NCBI GenBank assembly: GCA_963575745.1
Contig: CAUYUJ010015748.1
Location: 221,001-285,000, forward strand
Origin: Prorocentrum cordatum
Taxonomy: Eukaryota; Sar; Dinophyceae; Prorocentrales; Prorocentraceae
Direction of reading: 5' to 3'
DNA length: 64,000 bases
Shown one piece after another: positions 31,750 to 41,699 of the stretch. The number at the start of each line of letters is the position of its first letter. The first letter of the stretch is position 1. A program made the translations under genes and the position numbers. The notes below the pieces were generated by a model. That model worked only from the letters and a program-made list of their open reading frames with translations, did not search any database and was not told where the DNA came from.

Positions 31750-33564
31750 CTAGAGAGTGCGATGGAGCCGGCTGCCCTCGTCGCGCACCTTAAAGCCCAT
31801 AGCCTCAAAATGCCGCCTCAGATGTGTCTGGTCCAGCGCCTTTGTGAACGCATCGGCCGGGTTCTGGAGTCCCGGCACATGCTTGATCTCCACTTTGCCT
31901 GCCTTGACCTGGTCCTGCAGCCACAAGAACCTCGTGTCTATATGGCGGACAGCGCCAAGGCCTTGCCGCGTGGCGATGCCCTCGGCCGCCACGCTGTCAC
32001 TGCGCAGTAGTGGCCTCTCTAGATGCTGCAAGCCGAAGTCGTGGAGCATTGACTGAAGCCCCAGAGCGTGGCTCGCACCCTTCAGCATCGCATAGTACTC
32101 GGACTCCCCTGAAGACAGCGCGACCGTGGTCTGCTGAGTGGAAGCGTGCTTCACGAGATGGGAGCCGAGCGTGAGCATCATGCCACTGCGCGACTTCCTG
32201 GTGGTAGCCTCGCCAGCCCAGTCAGCGTCTACAAAGATCTCGATGCGCGTGGGGACCTCCTGCAGCTTGAACACCAGCGAGCCGGCCCTGGCCTGCTTGA
32301 GATATCGTCCCAGGCGCTTCAAGTCTATCATGTCCGACTCGCGTGGCGTCTTCATCGACTTGGCCAGAGAAGACGCTATGTAGCTGAGGTCCGGCCTGTC
32401 CTGCCCGATGTAGCTGGCGCGCATGACCAGCGAGCGGTAGAGCTTGGACTGTGCGTCGTCGAGCGTCTGGGACTGCGAGGCTTCTATCATCTCGGTCACG
32501 CTCTTCTTGACCGCAGGCGTCTGCACCGGCTTGGCGTCGCACAGGTGCAGGTCTCGAAGGATCATGTCGACGTGACGGACGTCAGACTCGATACGTGCTT
32601 CGCCTGCGGCGGGATCCCAGATGAGCACGCGGTTCAGGTAGACCGTGCTCTGGACCCCTTCGGCCGCCGAGGAGAGGCGGCCCGTGACCTTGTAGTCATA
32701 CTTCTTCAGCAACTCGTCGAACCAGGCCTCGTCGTCTGCATACATCAGCACGCCGAAGTCGTCGCCATGCACCTCGAGGGCAATGTCACGCCCTGGGTGC
32801 CACAGGATGGCGGGGCTCGACTTCCCCTGCAGGAACTCGACGGACTTGAGCAGCTCGACGTAGTCTCCCTGCCAGACCTGGCTCGCATCCATCGTGCCGT
32901 ACATCGTGCGAAGGAGAAGCCCGACGAGCGGCTCCTCCTCGCCCTGACGCTCCTCGGGTGGAAGCTCCACCCAGAGGCGCCTCTGCACGTGCCCGTAGAA
33001 GTGGGCATGCGACACGTCGTAGAACTTGTACAGCACCTCGCGGGGCTCCGAGCTCTGGAACTGCTCGAACGCCCTGCTGAGGAAAAGGCTGACCAGCGCC
33101 TTGAACGCCTCCAGCGGCGGCGTCCCCGAAAAGAGGTCCTGCTGCGGCGGCAGCAGCCCCTCGGCGCGCCGGCGGACCTTCATCTCCCGTGCCACGAGCC
33201 TCGAGCGATACAGCGGTCGCTCGAGGTCCCCCTTGTTGGTGTCAATCCACCGCGTGTCGATGGCGCGACCTCCCTCCGCCTCCATCTCGCGGCGTGGAAC
33301 CTTCTTCCACACTCCGCGGCTACGGCGCCACTCCAGCTCCTCAGCCCTGGCCTCCTTCACCTTCAGCGGGTCGAGGAAGCCCCCGCGGACGTCGTCCACG
33401 AACGCCTCCGCCTCCTGGTCCATGTCCTCGGCGTGCGGCGAGGGCCCGGCGGTGAAGCCCGCCAGGTCAGACAGCGATTCTCGAGCTCGAAGTTCCTCCC
33501 TGAGGCCGCGAAGGATGGCTCTGACCAGGCGGGGTGGGTACACCTGCGCCCTCCCACAGGTCAC
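31750..33564 (-). CDS. pol: copia pol, reverse transcriptase and RNase H part
   Basis: 604 codons of open frame, 5' end cut by the insertion (the displayed first codon is a GTG inside the terminal repeat). An RVT_2-type RT spans about 85-330: DVSHAHFYG (first catalytic Asp, 183) and VHGDDF (residues 265-270), which replaces the usual YVDD. RNase H spans about 440-560: VDADWAG (Asp 446/448), SSGESEY (Glu 487), RSDS (Asp 523) and HIDTRF (Asp 543). All catalytic acids are present. It ends at the stop 31750, about 200 bp before the PPT. From 31543 to 31749 there is only untranslated sequence. Confidence 0.92.
   Translation of the reverse strand: MTCGRAQVYPPRLVRAILRGLREELRARESLSDLAGFTAGPSPHAEDMDQEAEAFVDDVRGGFLDPLKVKEARAEELEWRRSRGVWKKVPRREMEAEGGRAIDTRWIDTNKGDLERPLYRSRLVAREMKVRRRAEGLLPPQQDLFSGTPPLEAFKALVSLFLSRAFEQFQSSEPREVLYKFYDVSHAHFYGHVQRRLWVELPPEERQGEEEPLVGLLLRTMYGTMDASQVWQGDYVELLKSVEFLQGKSSPAILWHPGRDIALEVHGDDFGVLMYADDEAWFDELLKKYDYKVTGRLSSAAEGVQSTVYLNRVLIWDPAAGEARIESDVRHVDMILRDLHLCDAKPVQTPAVKKSVTEMIEASQSQTLDDAQSKLYRSLVMRASYIGQDRPDLSYIASSLAKSMKTPRESDMIDLKRLGRYLKQARAGSLVFKLQEVPTRIEIFVDADWAGEATTRKSRSGMMLTLGSHLVKHASTQQTTVALSSGESEYYAMLKGASHALGLQSMLHDFGLQHLERPLLRSDSVAAEGIATRQGLGAVRHIDTRFLWLQDQVKAGKVEIKHVPGLQNPADAFTKALDQTHLRRHFEAMGFKVRDEGSRLHRTL
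33548..33552. repeat. 5-bp direct repeat flanking the 14.1-kb insert, left
   Basis: GCCCT, repeated at 47678-47682. The two copies sit in matching codons of the integrase and RT frames, so removing the insert with one copy rejoins pol in frame. Confidence 0.7.
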
Positions 33565-33588
33565 TTAGCACACTTTTTGGGTAACTAG
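33553..33588 (+). repeat. left terminal inverted repeat, 36 bp
   Basis: Starts CCCACAGGTCACTTAGCA and ends GTAACTAG. Pairs with 47636-47671, with two mismatches. Confidence 0.9.
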
Positions 33589-33690
33589 TATTTTGTTACC
33601 TTTTTACCCGCAAGTTCGCTTTTCACCTTTTCACCTTTTTTCAGTTACCTTTTCACCTTTTCACCTTTTCACCTTTTCTATATTGGTCAG
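33589..33690 (+). repeat. left subterminal CACCTTTT repeats
   Basis: GTTACCTTTTTACC, AGTTCGCTTTTCACC and then (TTTTCACC)n. GTTACCTTTTTACC and AGTTCGCTTTTCACC recur in the same orientation in the right end (47550-47635). Confidence 0.8.
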
Positions 33691-33756
33691 TGTCGTTGCA
33701 TGTCTACAGATAACGATAGAATGTGCAGGAGGGCGGGTCGCGGGCAGGTCGCGGGA

Positions 33757-34007
33757 CGCTTACGGGACGTTTGCGGGAAGTTTGCGGGAAGTTTGCGGGA
33801 AGTTTGCGGGAAGTTTGTGGGAAGTTTTCGGGAAGTTTCGGGAAGTTTGCGGGAAGTTTGCGGGAAGTTTGCGGGAAGTTTGCGGGAAGTGCTCGGGAAG
33901 TTTCGGGAAGTTTCGGGAAGATCGCGGGAAGATTGCGGGAAGATTGCGGGAAGTTTTCGGGAACTTTCGGGAAGTTTCGGGAAGATTCGGGATGTCCGCG
34001 GGATGTA
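33757..34007 (+). repeat. GGGAAGTTTGC array 1
   Basis: About 21 units of 10-11 bp (GGGAAGTTTGC, GGGAAGTTTC, GGGAAGATTGC). One of four arrays, all in the same orientation and all inside the 14.1-kb element. Confidence 0.9.
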
Positions 34008-34282
34008 TAGGAATCCAGACAAAGGTTTCCAGGAATGCCCAAATCTTCTCCATCCACACCGCCGCCCTCTTTTCCTCCCCATCCGTTCTCCCTATCCATA
34101 GTCTTCCATACCTGTCTACTGGAGCGGCTCCCCCTCTGCTGGCGCCGCCGCTCTGGTTCGAAGCCCCATCGCCCAGGCGATCCCCGACCCTCGGACGCGT
34201 CCACGCGCAGCTGGAGGCATGTCGCAACCAGCTCCGAGCTCCCAGGACACCGTTTGCAATTCCCTGAGCCCTGTTGATTCCT

Positions 34283-34402
34283 ATAACACGGCTAACAAAA
34301 ACACGGCTAACAGAAACACTGCTAACAGAAACATGGCTAACATAAACACGGCTAACAGAAACGCTGCTCATTCCTCATCCCTAAAACACGGCTAACAGAA
34401 AC
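34283..34402 (+). repeat. 16-bp tandem repeat AACACGGCTAACAGAA
   Basis: About seven units, with one interruption, directly upstream of the ATG of the next gene. Confidence 0.85.
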
Positions 34403-34410
34403 AGCTCAAG

Positions 34411-34822
34411 ATGGACCAGAGGAGTCCGACACCGACGGAGAAGGGTCAACGAACGCTGCCTGCGCGGTGGGCCCCATTTACGCAGTCCGTGGCTGACGCT
34501 CCGCACCAACAGGTGCGATTCAAAATCAATGGCCCCAGGTTCCCCCACGATGGTCCCGAGTGTTTGAGTTTGGTTGCCTCCAGAGGTTGCCGAGCCCGCT
34601 GATCATGAGACCATCTCGTCCGACGAGGCGCCCCTCCAGGAGCCCTCCGCGCCCGCTGCGGCGCCCGCTGCGGCGGCCGCCGCGGCCGCCGAGCGGGCCG
34701 ACGTCACCGAGTCCGCGCAGCTGACCGCTCGAGACTCCCAGACCGTCCCCTCGCTCCCAGACGCGCTGCCGCCGCCGACCGCTTCACAGATCGAGGAGGA
34801 TCCAATGGGAGACATTGAATGA
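34411..34822 (+). CDS. small two-exon cargo gene, ~112 aa, unknown function
   Basis: ATG at 34411 gives 34 codons ending CACCAACAG|GTGCG. An intron of 73 nt (34513-34585) ends CCTCCAGAG|GTTGCC and the frame continues for 78 codons to TGA at 34820. AGGT is repeated at both splice borders, so the exact cut is ambiguous. The product is acidic and low-complexity: an Ala run (PAAAPAAAAAAAAER) between Glu/Asp/Ser segments, ending EEDPMGDIE. No domain is recognised. It is the first gene inside the element, after a 16-bp tandem repeat whose last bases are GCTCAAG just before the ATG. Confidence 0.5.
34513..34585 (+). other. intron of the small cargo gene, 73 nt, AGGT direct repeat at borders
   Basis: GTGCGATTC ... 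CCTCCAGAG. A phase-0 removal keeps the downstream frame open. The length matches the 84-nt intron at 38648-38731. Confidence 0.5.
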
Positions 34823-34954
34823 TGCATGGGGGGATGGAGAAAAAACATACTGGCCCGTCTGTGCCCAACCCACCCACTTACATCGTCGGTCGCCCCCCCT
34901 CCCCCTCCTCGTCCTGCACTGTTCCCTCCCCGCCCCCTCCACGTCGACAATCAT

Positions 34955-35158
34955 CGGAATTCCGTTCGCCTTCAGCCCGTTGCTCGGCCCATTCGCGCGC
35001 ATGTGTGACTTGGCGGCGGGAATTCCACGTTCGAGCGCGCCCTGATCCACAGCCCTGTCGCGTTGGATCAGGCCGCGTTCGAACGTGAAACTCCCACCGC
35101 CAAATCACGAAGCCATAACAAAGAGCCGATCAACGGGTGGGAGGTGAACGGAATTCCG
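34955..35158. mobile_element. fold-back MITE, 204 bp
   Basis: CGGAATTCCGTTCGCC (left) and GGTGAACGGAATTCCG (right) are inverted. Further inward, TGACTTGGCGGCGGGAATTC to TGATCCA pairs with TGGATCAGG to CGCCAAATCACG over about 44 bp at roughly 80 percent. The loop is only about 14 bp. Confidence 0.75.
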
Positions 35159-35485
35159 AGGTGCGGTGGAGGATGAGAATGGGCATGGCACGTTGGTGAG
35201 ACCAGGACTTCAGGCGGTCAGCTGCTGCACTAGTTGAGCACGGCGACCATTCAGTGGCCGCCGCAGATCCCGATCGGCAGGCCCGAAGCGGGTACAAGGG
35301 TATATCAGTAGACTGATACTACGCACCTGCAACTACTACTGCCACTACCACGACCACTAGTCCTGCCAAGGCCACGGCCACTAGTGTTCGCTACTACCTC
35401 TGCTACTGTGTGACATTGTTAGTGTTCATCGTAGCTGCAGTGGTGGTGGTAGTGGTAGTGGCAGTGGTAGTAGTCAGGATGAGAA

Positions 35486-36036
35486 GGCCGAACGGCCATT
35501 CATTGTCCGTGGGCTCGTAGCTGGAATGGGGATCCGTGGTGTGGATTCTGCTTGTTGCGGTGTTAGGCTGGTGTTGTGTGTTGTCGTCGTCACACGGGCG
35601 ACCCGCCCCGCGACCCGCCCCGCGACCCACCCCGCGACCCGCCCCGCGACCCGCCCCGACCCACCCCGCGACCCACCTGCGACACACCCCGCGACCCACC
35701 CGCGACCCACCCCGCGACCGCCCCGCGACCCACCCCGCGACCGCCCCGCGACCCACCCCGCGACCCACCCGCGACCCACCCGCTACCCACCCACCCACCC
35801 GTGAAAATCCCTGCGACCCGCCCGCGGCCCACCCGCGACCCACCCGCGACCCAACAACGACCCACCCGCGACACATGTGCGACCCACCCGCGACCTACCC
35901 ACATTTTTTAACGAACAAATGTGCGCCTAGTGATCGCTCGTTGTATATGTTGTGAAAGTTTGGCGCCTGCGGCGGGCTTCTCCAGAATCTCGCGGACTGC
36001 CGACGTCACCCTCGCCCGTATCCGCAATTTTGGGGT
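35486..36036 (+). repeat. left inner long inverted repeat of the 14.1-kb element
   Basis: The head GGCCGAACGGCCATTCATTG, GATCCGTGGTGTGGATTCTG, the minisatellite array, CCCACATTTTTTAACGAACA and GGCGCCTGCGGCGGGCTTCT correspond, inverted and in the same order, to 41550-42285 (which lacks the first ~30 bp). The head and tail also occur at 16759 and 19649. Confidence 0.75.
35590..35908 (+). repeat. CCCGCGACCCAC minisatellite
   Basis: About 26 units of 11-13 bp (CCGCGACCCACC). Its complement fills 41700-42055. Confidence 0.95.
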
Positions 36037-36119
36037 GTTGCGTGTAATGGTTCCATGGGCCGTCTTCCTCTTGCTCCTTCGCATCCTCCTCCTCATTAGT
36101 TTCCTCCTCCTCATCCGCC

Positions 36120-36200
36120 TCCTCATATCCTCCTCCTCCTCCTCCTCCTCCTCCTCCTCGCCCCCGTACTTCGCATCCTCCTCCTCCTCCTCCTGCCCGT
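36120..36200 (+). repeat. (CTC)n microsatellite
   Basis: TCCTCC run in the upstream region of the next gene. Confidence 0.85.
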
Positions 36201-36332
36201 CTTCGCATTCTTTGTGGTTCGTCGTCAGAGCCGTCACCGTCCGTCTCGTGCACCGCCCTGGCCTGACCACCTACGTCATAACCCTATGTACGTAGCTGTT
36301 CGGTCCGAGTGCGATGGCTGCACACGAGCAGC

Positions 36333-38024
36333 ATGTCTGATATCAAACGTCAGCAGCTCACGAGCATCTTTTCCAAGTTCGTGAGAAAAGCCACGTGGAT
36401 CACATACGGTGAGAACATCAAGCAATCGCAGATCGACAAGCGACAGATTCGAGAGCAGGCTCCGCTGTTCAATGCGCTGCTGACGGACACTGCGATTCAA
36501 ACGTTCCCGTCATAGCCCCCCCTCTAATTGTGCACCAGCCCCCCCCCCACACATATCCAATGACATCAACATCAATATCACCATCATGCTGAGCCTCATC
36601 ATCATCGTCAGCATCGTCATCGCCAACATCAATGCAACCATTATCGTCTCGTTAGTCCATATCATTTTCGCCGCGATGATCTCCACCCGTCATCGCGTTC
36701 ATTAATGTGGTCACATGGGGGGTAACACTAACACAATGCGTTTTTATCGCAGCTCTGCAGAGGAGTTCAGTGACGACCTGCACTTCAACAAGAGCGACGT
36801 GGAGCCGTCGCTGCGCAGCGTTGCCGAGACCAACCACATATCGTTCCGAGACGCTGCGGAGCTGACCGAATGGAGTGAGACGACAGGCCGACGGTTCCGA
36901 ACCACGTGCAGGCACATCGCTGTGTATCGCGGACGGGCTTCCCCACCACAATGGTTCGTTGCTCTATTTGGTGACCGCGGAGGTGGTGCTGGCGAGGACA
37001 ACGACAATGATGAAGAAGGAGAAGAGGAGGAGCCCGTGTGCGAACCCGACGAGGACGACGAGGACGAGGAGCCACCAGTCGCGAAGAAGGCACGGAGAGG
37101 CAAGCCAGCTGCCAACGACGTGGTCGTGGGCAAGCCCGCCAGCTCCGACGCCGCCCTCATGAAGAAGCCCAGCGCCACGTTCGATGGCGATCACGAGACG
37201 GCCTACATGTTCAGCTGGGACAAGGAATCACGGCTCGCTGCAAGGAAGCCCACGACTGCTCCGACCAGCACGCCACCAGAGATGGCAATTCGAACTGAAC
37301 GACCACACGGTGCCAATCCCGAGGATGCGGTCATCGCGGTGTGGGCTGATGGCATGAGGAGGGGGGTTCCGCAGATGACAGTGAAGAGGTGGGACGCGAT
37401 CCACGGAGTTGTCAAGGCCCCTGATGGTCACGATGCGACAGGTGTCAAGACCATCCCCAGCAAGACGTCGAACCCGAACGGCATCGACCTGTACGACGGC
37501 GTGGACAAGGATGGCAACAGAGTGTGGTGCTTCTTCCGCTCGAACAGGCCCAAAGGGAAGCCCGAGCAGAGGCTAATCGCCGTCCGCGTCCACGGTCAGG
37601 ACCAGCTCACGCAGGGTGACACCCAGTGGTGGCAGGAGGCAGGTCAGCCCCCCTCAGAGCTGAAGGACTTGGAGAGCTCTACGCTGCTACGTGGGCGAAC
37701 GACTTGGCGAAGCGCTACTGCGACGGCGTGCTGACGAGGGAGCAGGTGCACGAGAACAAGGAGAAGATCAAGTACAACTACATGAAGATGATGAAGTCCA
37801 AGGTCGTGAAGAGGCCAGCATCGGCCAGTTCGCCTACGCCAGCTGGCGGCAGCTCGTCAGCGGCCGCGCCCAGCGACGGCGCCATCGGCGCGGACCACGT
37901 GGTGCTCGACGGCAAGGTTCCCGACGGCAATCGCACCACGCCGCCTCGCTGGAAGGCGGGTGCAGTTGTAGAGGAGAGCCCACCCCTGAGGCCGACCATT
38001 GAGGCACCGCCCATGTTCGATTAA
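36333..38024 (+). CDS. cargo gene B: acidic/basic, probably nuclear protein, unknown function; one frameshift
   Basis: Exon 1 36333-36502 starts MSDIKRQQLTSIFSKF. The intron 36503-36752 (GT...CGCAG, 250 nt, ATC-rich) is removed in frame. Exon 2 reads SAEEFSDDLHFNKSD..., then an acidic run (DNDNDEEGEEEEP, DEDDEDEEP), the basic KKARRGKP (NLS-like), and a globular part VIAVWADGMRRGVPQMTVKRWDAIHG ... ELYAATWANDLAKRYCDGVL. The frame must change by -1 near 37665-37700: either a frameshift, an unusual micro-intron of about 32 nt, or a sequence error. The C-terminus is Pro/Ser-rich and ends APPMFD. No known domain. It lies between the inner inverted repeats, upstream of gene C in the same direction. 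Confidence 0.55.
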
Positions 38025-38149
38025 TAGCCTGGTGTATATACGTATGGCATCGGCAACTCACATCCGCAAAGATCGGGCTGTGGGCGCACAGGGGGTCTGA
38101 AGGACGTCTGAGGAAACCCGCGCCATGTTTGCGATGAGTCCACGGGGGT

Positions 38150-38232
38150 CCCACGGGACATTCACGGGATGGTTTCGGGAAATTTCGGGAAGTTCCGGGA
38201 AGTTTCGGGAAGTTTCGGGAAGTTTCGGGAAG
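38150..38232 (+). repeat. GGGAAGTTTC array 2
   Basis: About seven units, just after the stop of gene B. Confidence 0.85.
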
Positions 38233-38533
38233 CGCTCACGATCGTGCGAAGGCTAGCTCGAAGGAAGCTGCCAGACGTTTGTCAAACATGGACCGTTCAG
38301 GTTACGGCGCGCCCAGAAAAAAACTAACAGAACATTGCATTGCTTTCGCATTATGCTGAACCCCCCCCCCGCACACACCAACTTCGTCCTATCATGCTGG
38401 CCAACCCCCCCCCGTTGACCCACCTCGTTATGTTCGCATCGGTGTTCCCAGTTCATTCCCACCCCCACTCGGTTGGGGAGGATGAGATGGGGGTGGCCCG
38501 ACGCCTCATTGCCCCACTACCATCCGCCGACAG

Positions 38534-39130
38534 GCCACGGGCGAGGGTATCGAGTTCAACGAGCTGATCGGCACCAAGTTCGAGGGGATGGCGAAGGCGC
38601 TGGAGGTCGAGTGCGCGGAGACGGCGCGCATGCGGCCCGTCATGCAGGCCATGTGGCGTGCAATTATTAATTAATGTTCCCACTATTCTTCCATGTATCG
38701 CCTTCCTGGTTCGCCTGCTTGTGTCGTCCAGGCTAACATGGGCACCGCCGCCAACCCCATGCACTGCTCCGTGCAGACCGACCTGCTGTGCACTGAGACG
38801 GAGCTCACCCAGGCGTTCAGGCTGATGATGGCCTCGCAGCCCGCCGAGGGCACGACGCCTGATGCACCAGATGATGCAGTTGAGTCTGCTGAGATGGCGG
38901 CGCTGAGGCAGAAGCTCGAAGATGAACGTGACCCAGTCCTCGAGACGATCGCTGGCGAGGGCTTTCGAGTGGAGTCAGGCACGCCAATGTACAAGCGCTT
39001 CTACCTATGGCTCCTGAACAACAGTGAGGAGAAGCAGCGGTACGACGCTCTCGACCGCGACGAGAAGGCATCGCGGCGGTCTCAGTGGGCGATGAAGAAG
39101 TACGACACCTACACGGAGATGGGGTCATAA
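38534..39130 (+). CDS. cargo gene C: unknown function, 84-nt GC-AG intron
   Basis: The exon 38534-38647 (ATGEGIEFNELIGTKFEG...ARMRPVMQ) begins after CGACAG|GC and ends ATGCAG|GCC. An 84-nt segment ends GTCCAG|GCTAAC, and the frame continues ANMGTAANPMHCSVQTDLL ... YLWLLNNSEEKQRYDALDRDEKASRRSQWAMKKYDTYTEM to TAA at 39128. CAGGC stands at both borders, so a GC-AG intron is inferred. The 5' start exon was not found; a Met is available at 38588. The product is Met/Glu-rich and helical, with a charged C-terminal block. It may be joined to gene D. Confidence 0.5.
38648..38731 (+). other. 84-nt intron with GC donor and CAGGC border repeats
   Basis: Without removal the frame stops at TAA (38671). 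With removal 'PVMQ|ANMGT' is continuous in frame. GT donors nearby give a stop or the wrong phase. Confidence 0.55.
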
Positions 39131-39139
39131 CTACAATCA

Positions 39140-39291
39140 CAGTCCAACTGGAGAATGATGAGGATGAGGAGGACGACGGTGATGAGGATGAGGCTGAGGA
39201 GGATAAGGAAGAAGAGTATAATGAGTAAGACGAGGAGGAGGAGGAGGAGGAGGAGGAGGTGTAGGAGGAAGAGGATGAGTTTGAGGAGGAG
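39140..39291 (+). repeat. GAT/GAG acidic microsatellite between genes C and D
   Basis: Reads as an Asp/Glu run in one frame but contains TAA and TAG in that frame. It is either a repeat-filled intron or a decayed acidic linker. Confidence 0.6.
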
Positions 39292-40188
39292 GGCGGCGAC
39301 GGGACACAATTGCGCATTCCAAACTGCATCCCCGAGGACTACCACACGAGGGTGCAGAAGACCATCAAGAGCGAGCAGGCCATCTACCGCTGGTTCAACT
39401 TCGACATGCTCGTCCAGGGGCAAGGAGGCGGTGCGTTCCCGAGCCGAGCTGTGATGGCAGGATGCAGGAGCATCGCGCTCAACGCGATGAAGAAGGGGCC
39501 CAGGTTCGTGAGGATCAACTCCGACTCGAATCGGATCGAGTTCAAGAAGCGCATCGACGAGGAGCGCCATGGCACACGTGACGAGTGGGCTTCTCATGAG
39601 GAGGAGCGGAACATGGCGCGTGGAAGCGGGAGCAGCGGGAGCGGCGCACCGACGCCTGCACCGACGCCTGCACCGACGCCTGCACCGACGCCTGCACCAG
39701 GGCCCTGCACAGCTGTGGATACGCCGACTCCAGTCACAGCCAAGGGCAAGGCCAAGCCTCACAACGGCAAGGCCAAGGCCAAAGGCAAGGCACAGCCGAC
39801 GGGCAAGAGCAAGGCCGCCAAGGCTTCGCCGCCACCCACCGCCAAGTCGCTGGCCAAGCACGCCACAGACGTCACCCTGCGCTACGGCATGGCGATGAAC
39901 GTCGCGAGGAATCTGCTCGAGAGGATCGACACGCAACCATCCATGGACTGGGCTCGGTCGGAGAAGTTCCGCGGCAAGCTCAAGCGCTCGATTGATCAGG
40001 TGGACAAGGTCGTGAACCAGTACGAGGAGATCAAGAGCGCAGTGTCAGTGGGCTCCACGCTCGCGTTCGGCGACGGCGTGGACTTCCACTCGGAGATGAA
40101 CAAGTACAACCAGATGACATCTGCGCTGGATGAGCTCGAGTCCCAGAGCAAGCGCATCAGGGACACGGCCTACTCCGACTCCGACTAG
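39292..40188 (+). CDS. cargo gene D: basic Lys/Ala-rich protein, unknown function (5' end open)
   Basis: Open from GGDGTQLRIPNCIPEDYHTRVQ to TAG at 40186. A globular part reads EQAIYRWFNFDMLVQGQGGG ... RSIALNAMKKGPRFVRI. A linker of five TPAP repeats follows, then a Lys/Ala/Gly-rich low-complexity segment (GKAKAKGKAQPTGKSKAAK), then a helical C-terminus (NQYEEIKSAVSVGSTLAFG ... LDELESQSKRIRDTAYSDSD). No ATG precedes the globular part in frame, so it is probably the 3' portion of gene C or has an unseen first exon. Basic low-complexity tails suggest nucleic-acid binding; that is inference only. Confidence 0.5.
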   Translation, partial: GGDGTQLRIPNCIPEDYHTRVQKTIKSEQAIYRWFNFDMLVQGQGGGAFPSRAVMAGCRSIALNAMKKGPRFVRINSDSNRIEFKKRIDEERHGTRDEWASHEEERNMARGSGSSGSGAPTPAPTPAPTPAPTPAPGPCTAVDTPTPVTAKGKAKPHNGKAKAKGKAQPTGKSKAAKASPPPTAKSLAKHATDVTLRYGMAMNVARNLLERIDTQPSMDWARSEKFRGKLKRSIDQVDKVVNQYEEIKSAVSVGSTLAFGDGVDFHSEMNKYNQMTSALDELESQSKRIRDTAYSDSD

Positions 40189-40547
40189 CTGATGGGGGTC
40201 GGGGTGTACGAACGACAGCAACCTTTTGGAAAATGAGTTGCTGTGTAACTTCTGTTAGAGAGGTTTCGAGGTAACTTGTGACAGGGAAGCGCACGTGCAC
40301 ACGTCTCAAGGTTGTGTTTTTGCGCAGTCGCCTGGTTAATGCAGCACTGTTGTCTGAGATGACGGCAGTGTGCCAATCTGCCAGGCCAGGAGTTCGTTGC
40401 TGGAACGTTTGTCTGGTGCTAGGGGAGCAAAATGTCAAGGCAGTGAGGGCATTGCTCGATCAGTTGCATAGTTGGCGCCCGCATTTCGGTCAAGCTGCGC
40501 GAATCGCAGCCTGATTTGACCCCGCGTGGACGGAAACAGCACGCAGA

Positions 40548-40785
40548 AATACCCAGGGATGTTTCCGGGAAGTTTCCGGGAAGTTTCCGGGAAGTTTCGG
40601 GAAACTAGGGCTCCCGTCCAATACATCCTCACAATTTTGGCCGGGATATTACCGGGAAGTTTCCGGGAAGTTTCCGGGAAGTTTCGGGAACTTTCAGATG
40701 TGTGCGTTTCCGAGCCGCCGACGGGAAGTTTGCGGGAAGTTTGCGGGAAGTTTCGGGAAGTTTCGGGAAGTTTGCTGGACGGTGA
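40548..40785 (+). repeat. GGGAAGTTTCC / GGGAAGTTTGC array 3, two blocks
   Basis: 40556-40606 and 40648-40778. Units alternate between TTTCC, TTTGC and TTTC spacers. From 40800 to 41400 no gene is recognised. Confidence 0.9.
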
Positions 40786-41407
40786 AGGTTTGGGGTCACG
40801 ACGGCTAGAAAAAAATCATCTTTTTGGATTTCCCCAGACAGTGCTAATGCAACTTGTGGATGTGTGCGCCCGCGAGTATGCTCGACGCGCAGTTCTGGAC
40901 ACATTGTGGGTGACGAGCGGGCAGCTATCGTGTGATCTCGTGGGACGTGCTCACAAAGCTCGGAGTTCTTCTGGCAGATTGCATCACCTTGACCACAGCT
41001 CATCACCGCCACGGAAGAGTAATGCGAGCCAGTTTCCAATTTCTACACGCCTTACTCCCCGTCCCTGCGTTCCTACGCGTGCTCATCCCCTCATATCATT
41101 ACCCCCCTTTTTCCTTTTACTAGTTCCCCAGTCGCTTCCCCCCATCTCGCCTTCGGACCTCGCCTCCGACCTCCGACGCCCAAGATTGCCATCACAGTTG
41201 GCGTTTAGTGCCAGACGTGACCGCGCCTCGCCACACCAAGCCTCGAACGTCTGCTGCACGGGGGAGGGGTGCAGGATCGCACGAGTGGAGACCCGAGGCT
41301 CAGCCATAATCAGTGTGTGGAATAGTCGCAGCATGTACGATTTAAATATTTGCGACGTGCCAGGGCAACCCCTAAATACTCCTAGATTACGTTAGCTACT
41401 AACGCAC

Positions 41408-41512
41408 CTGAATCGTCACTGTCGTCGTCGTCGTTGTCGTCGTCGTCGTTGTCCTCGTCCTCGTCCTAGTCATCGTGGTCGACGTCGTCGTCATCCTCGT
41501 CGTGGTCGGGGC
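41408..41512 (+). repeat. (GTC)n microsatellite
   Basis: GTCGTC/CTCGTC triplets. Confidence 0.85.
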
Positions 41513-41699
41513 AAACTGGCAGATGCGCATGTGTGTAAAATGTACGTCGGACTCCGCAGATGCGGATGAGAGTGAGGGCTCGGCGGGGACGTCGGCAGTC
41601 TGCGATACTCTGGAGACAACCGCCGCAGGCGCCCAAGTCTCACACATTATGCAACGAGCCCGTCGCAGGTGCCGATTTTTTCGTTAAACCAATGTGGGT

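Noticed and set aside
32146-33588. 480-residue open frame on the plus strand opposite copia RT
   Set aside because: Shadow of the RT-RNase H gene, whose catalytic motifs are on the minus strand.
33540-33600. Treating the CACTTAG within the terminal repeat as a CACTA-type end
   Set aside because: Identity between the two ends continues outward another seven bases to CCCACAG, and a 2-3-bp target duplication directly outside CACTT is not present.
33757-34007. CRISPR-like array for the GGGAAGTTTGC repeats
   Set aside because: Units are 10-11 bp and contiguous, with no unique spacers, in a eukaryotic genome.
34156-34166. GGTTCGAAGCC as a tRNA B-box
   Set aside because: No A-box at proper distance and no cloverleaf upstream.
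35474-35955. Pro/Arg/Asp or Gly/Val/Arg repeat proteins in the GACCCACC array
   Set aside because: Repeat artefact; the complementary array at 41.7-42.05 kb gives the same type of frames.
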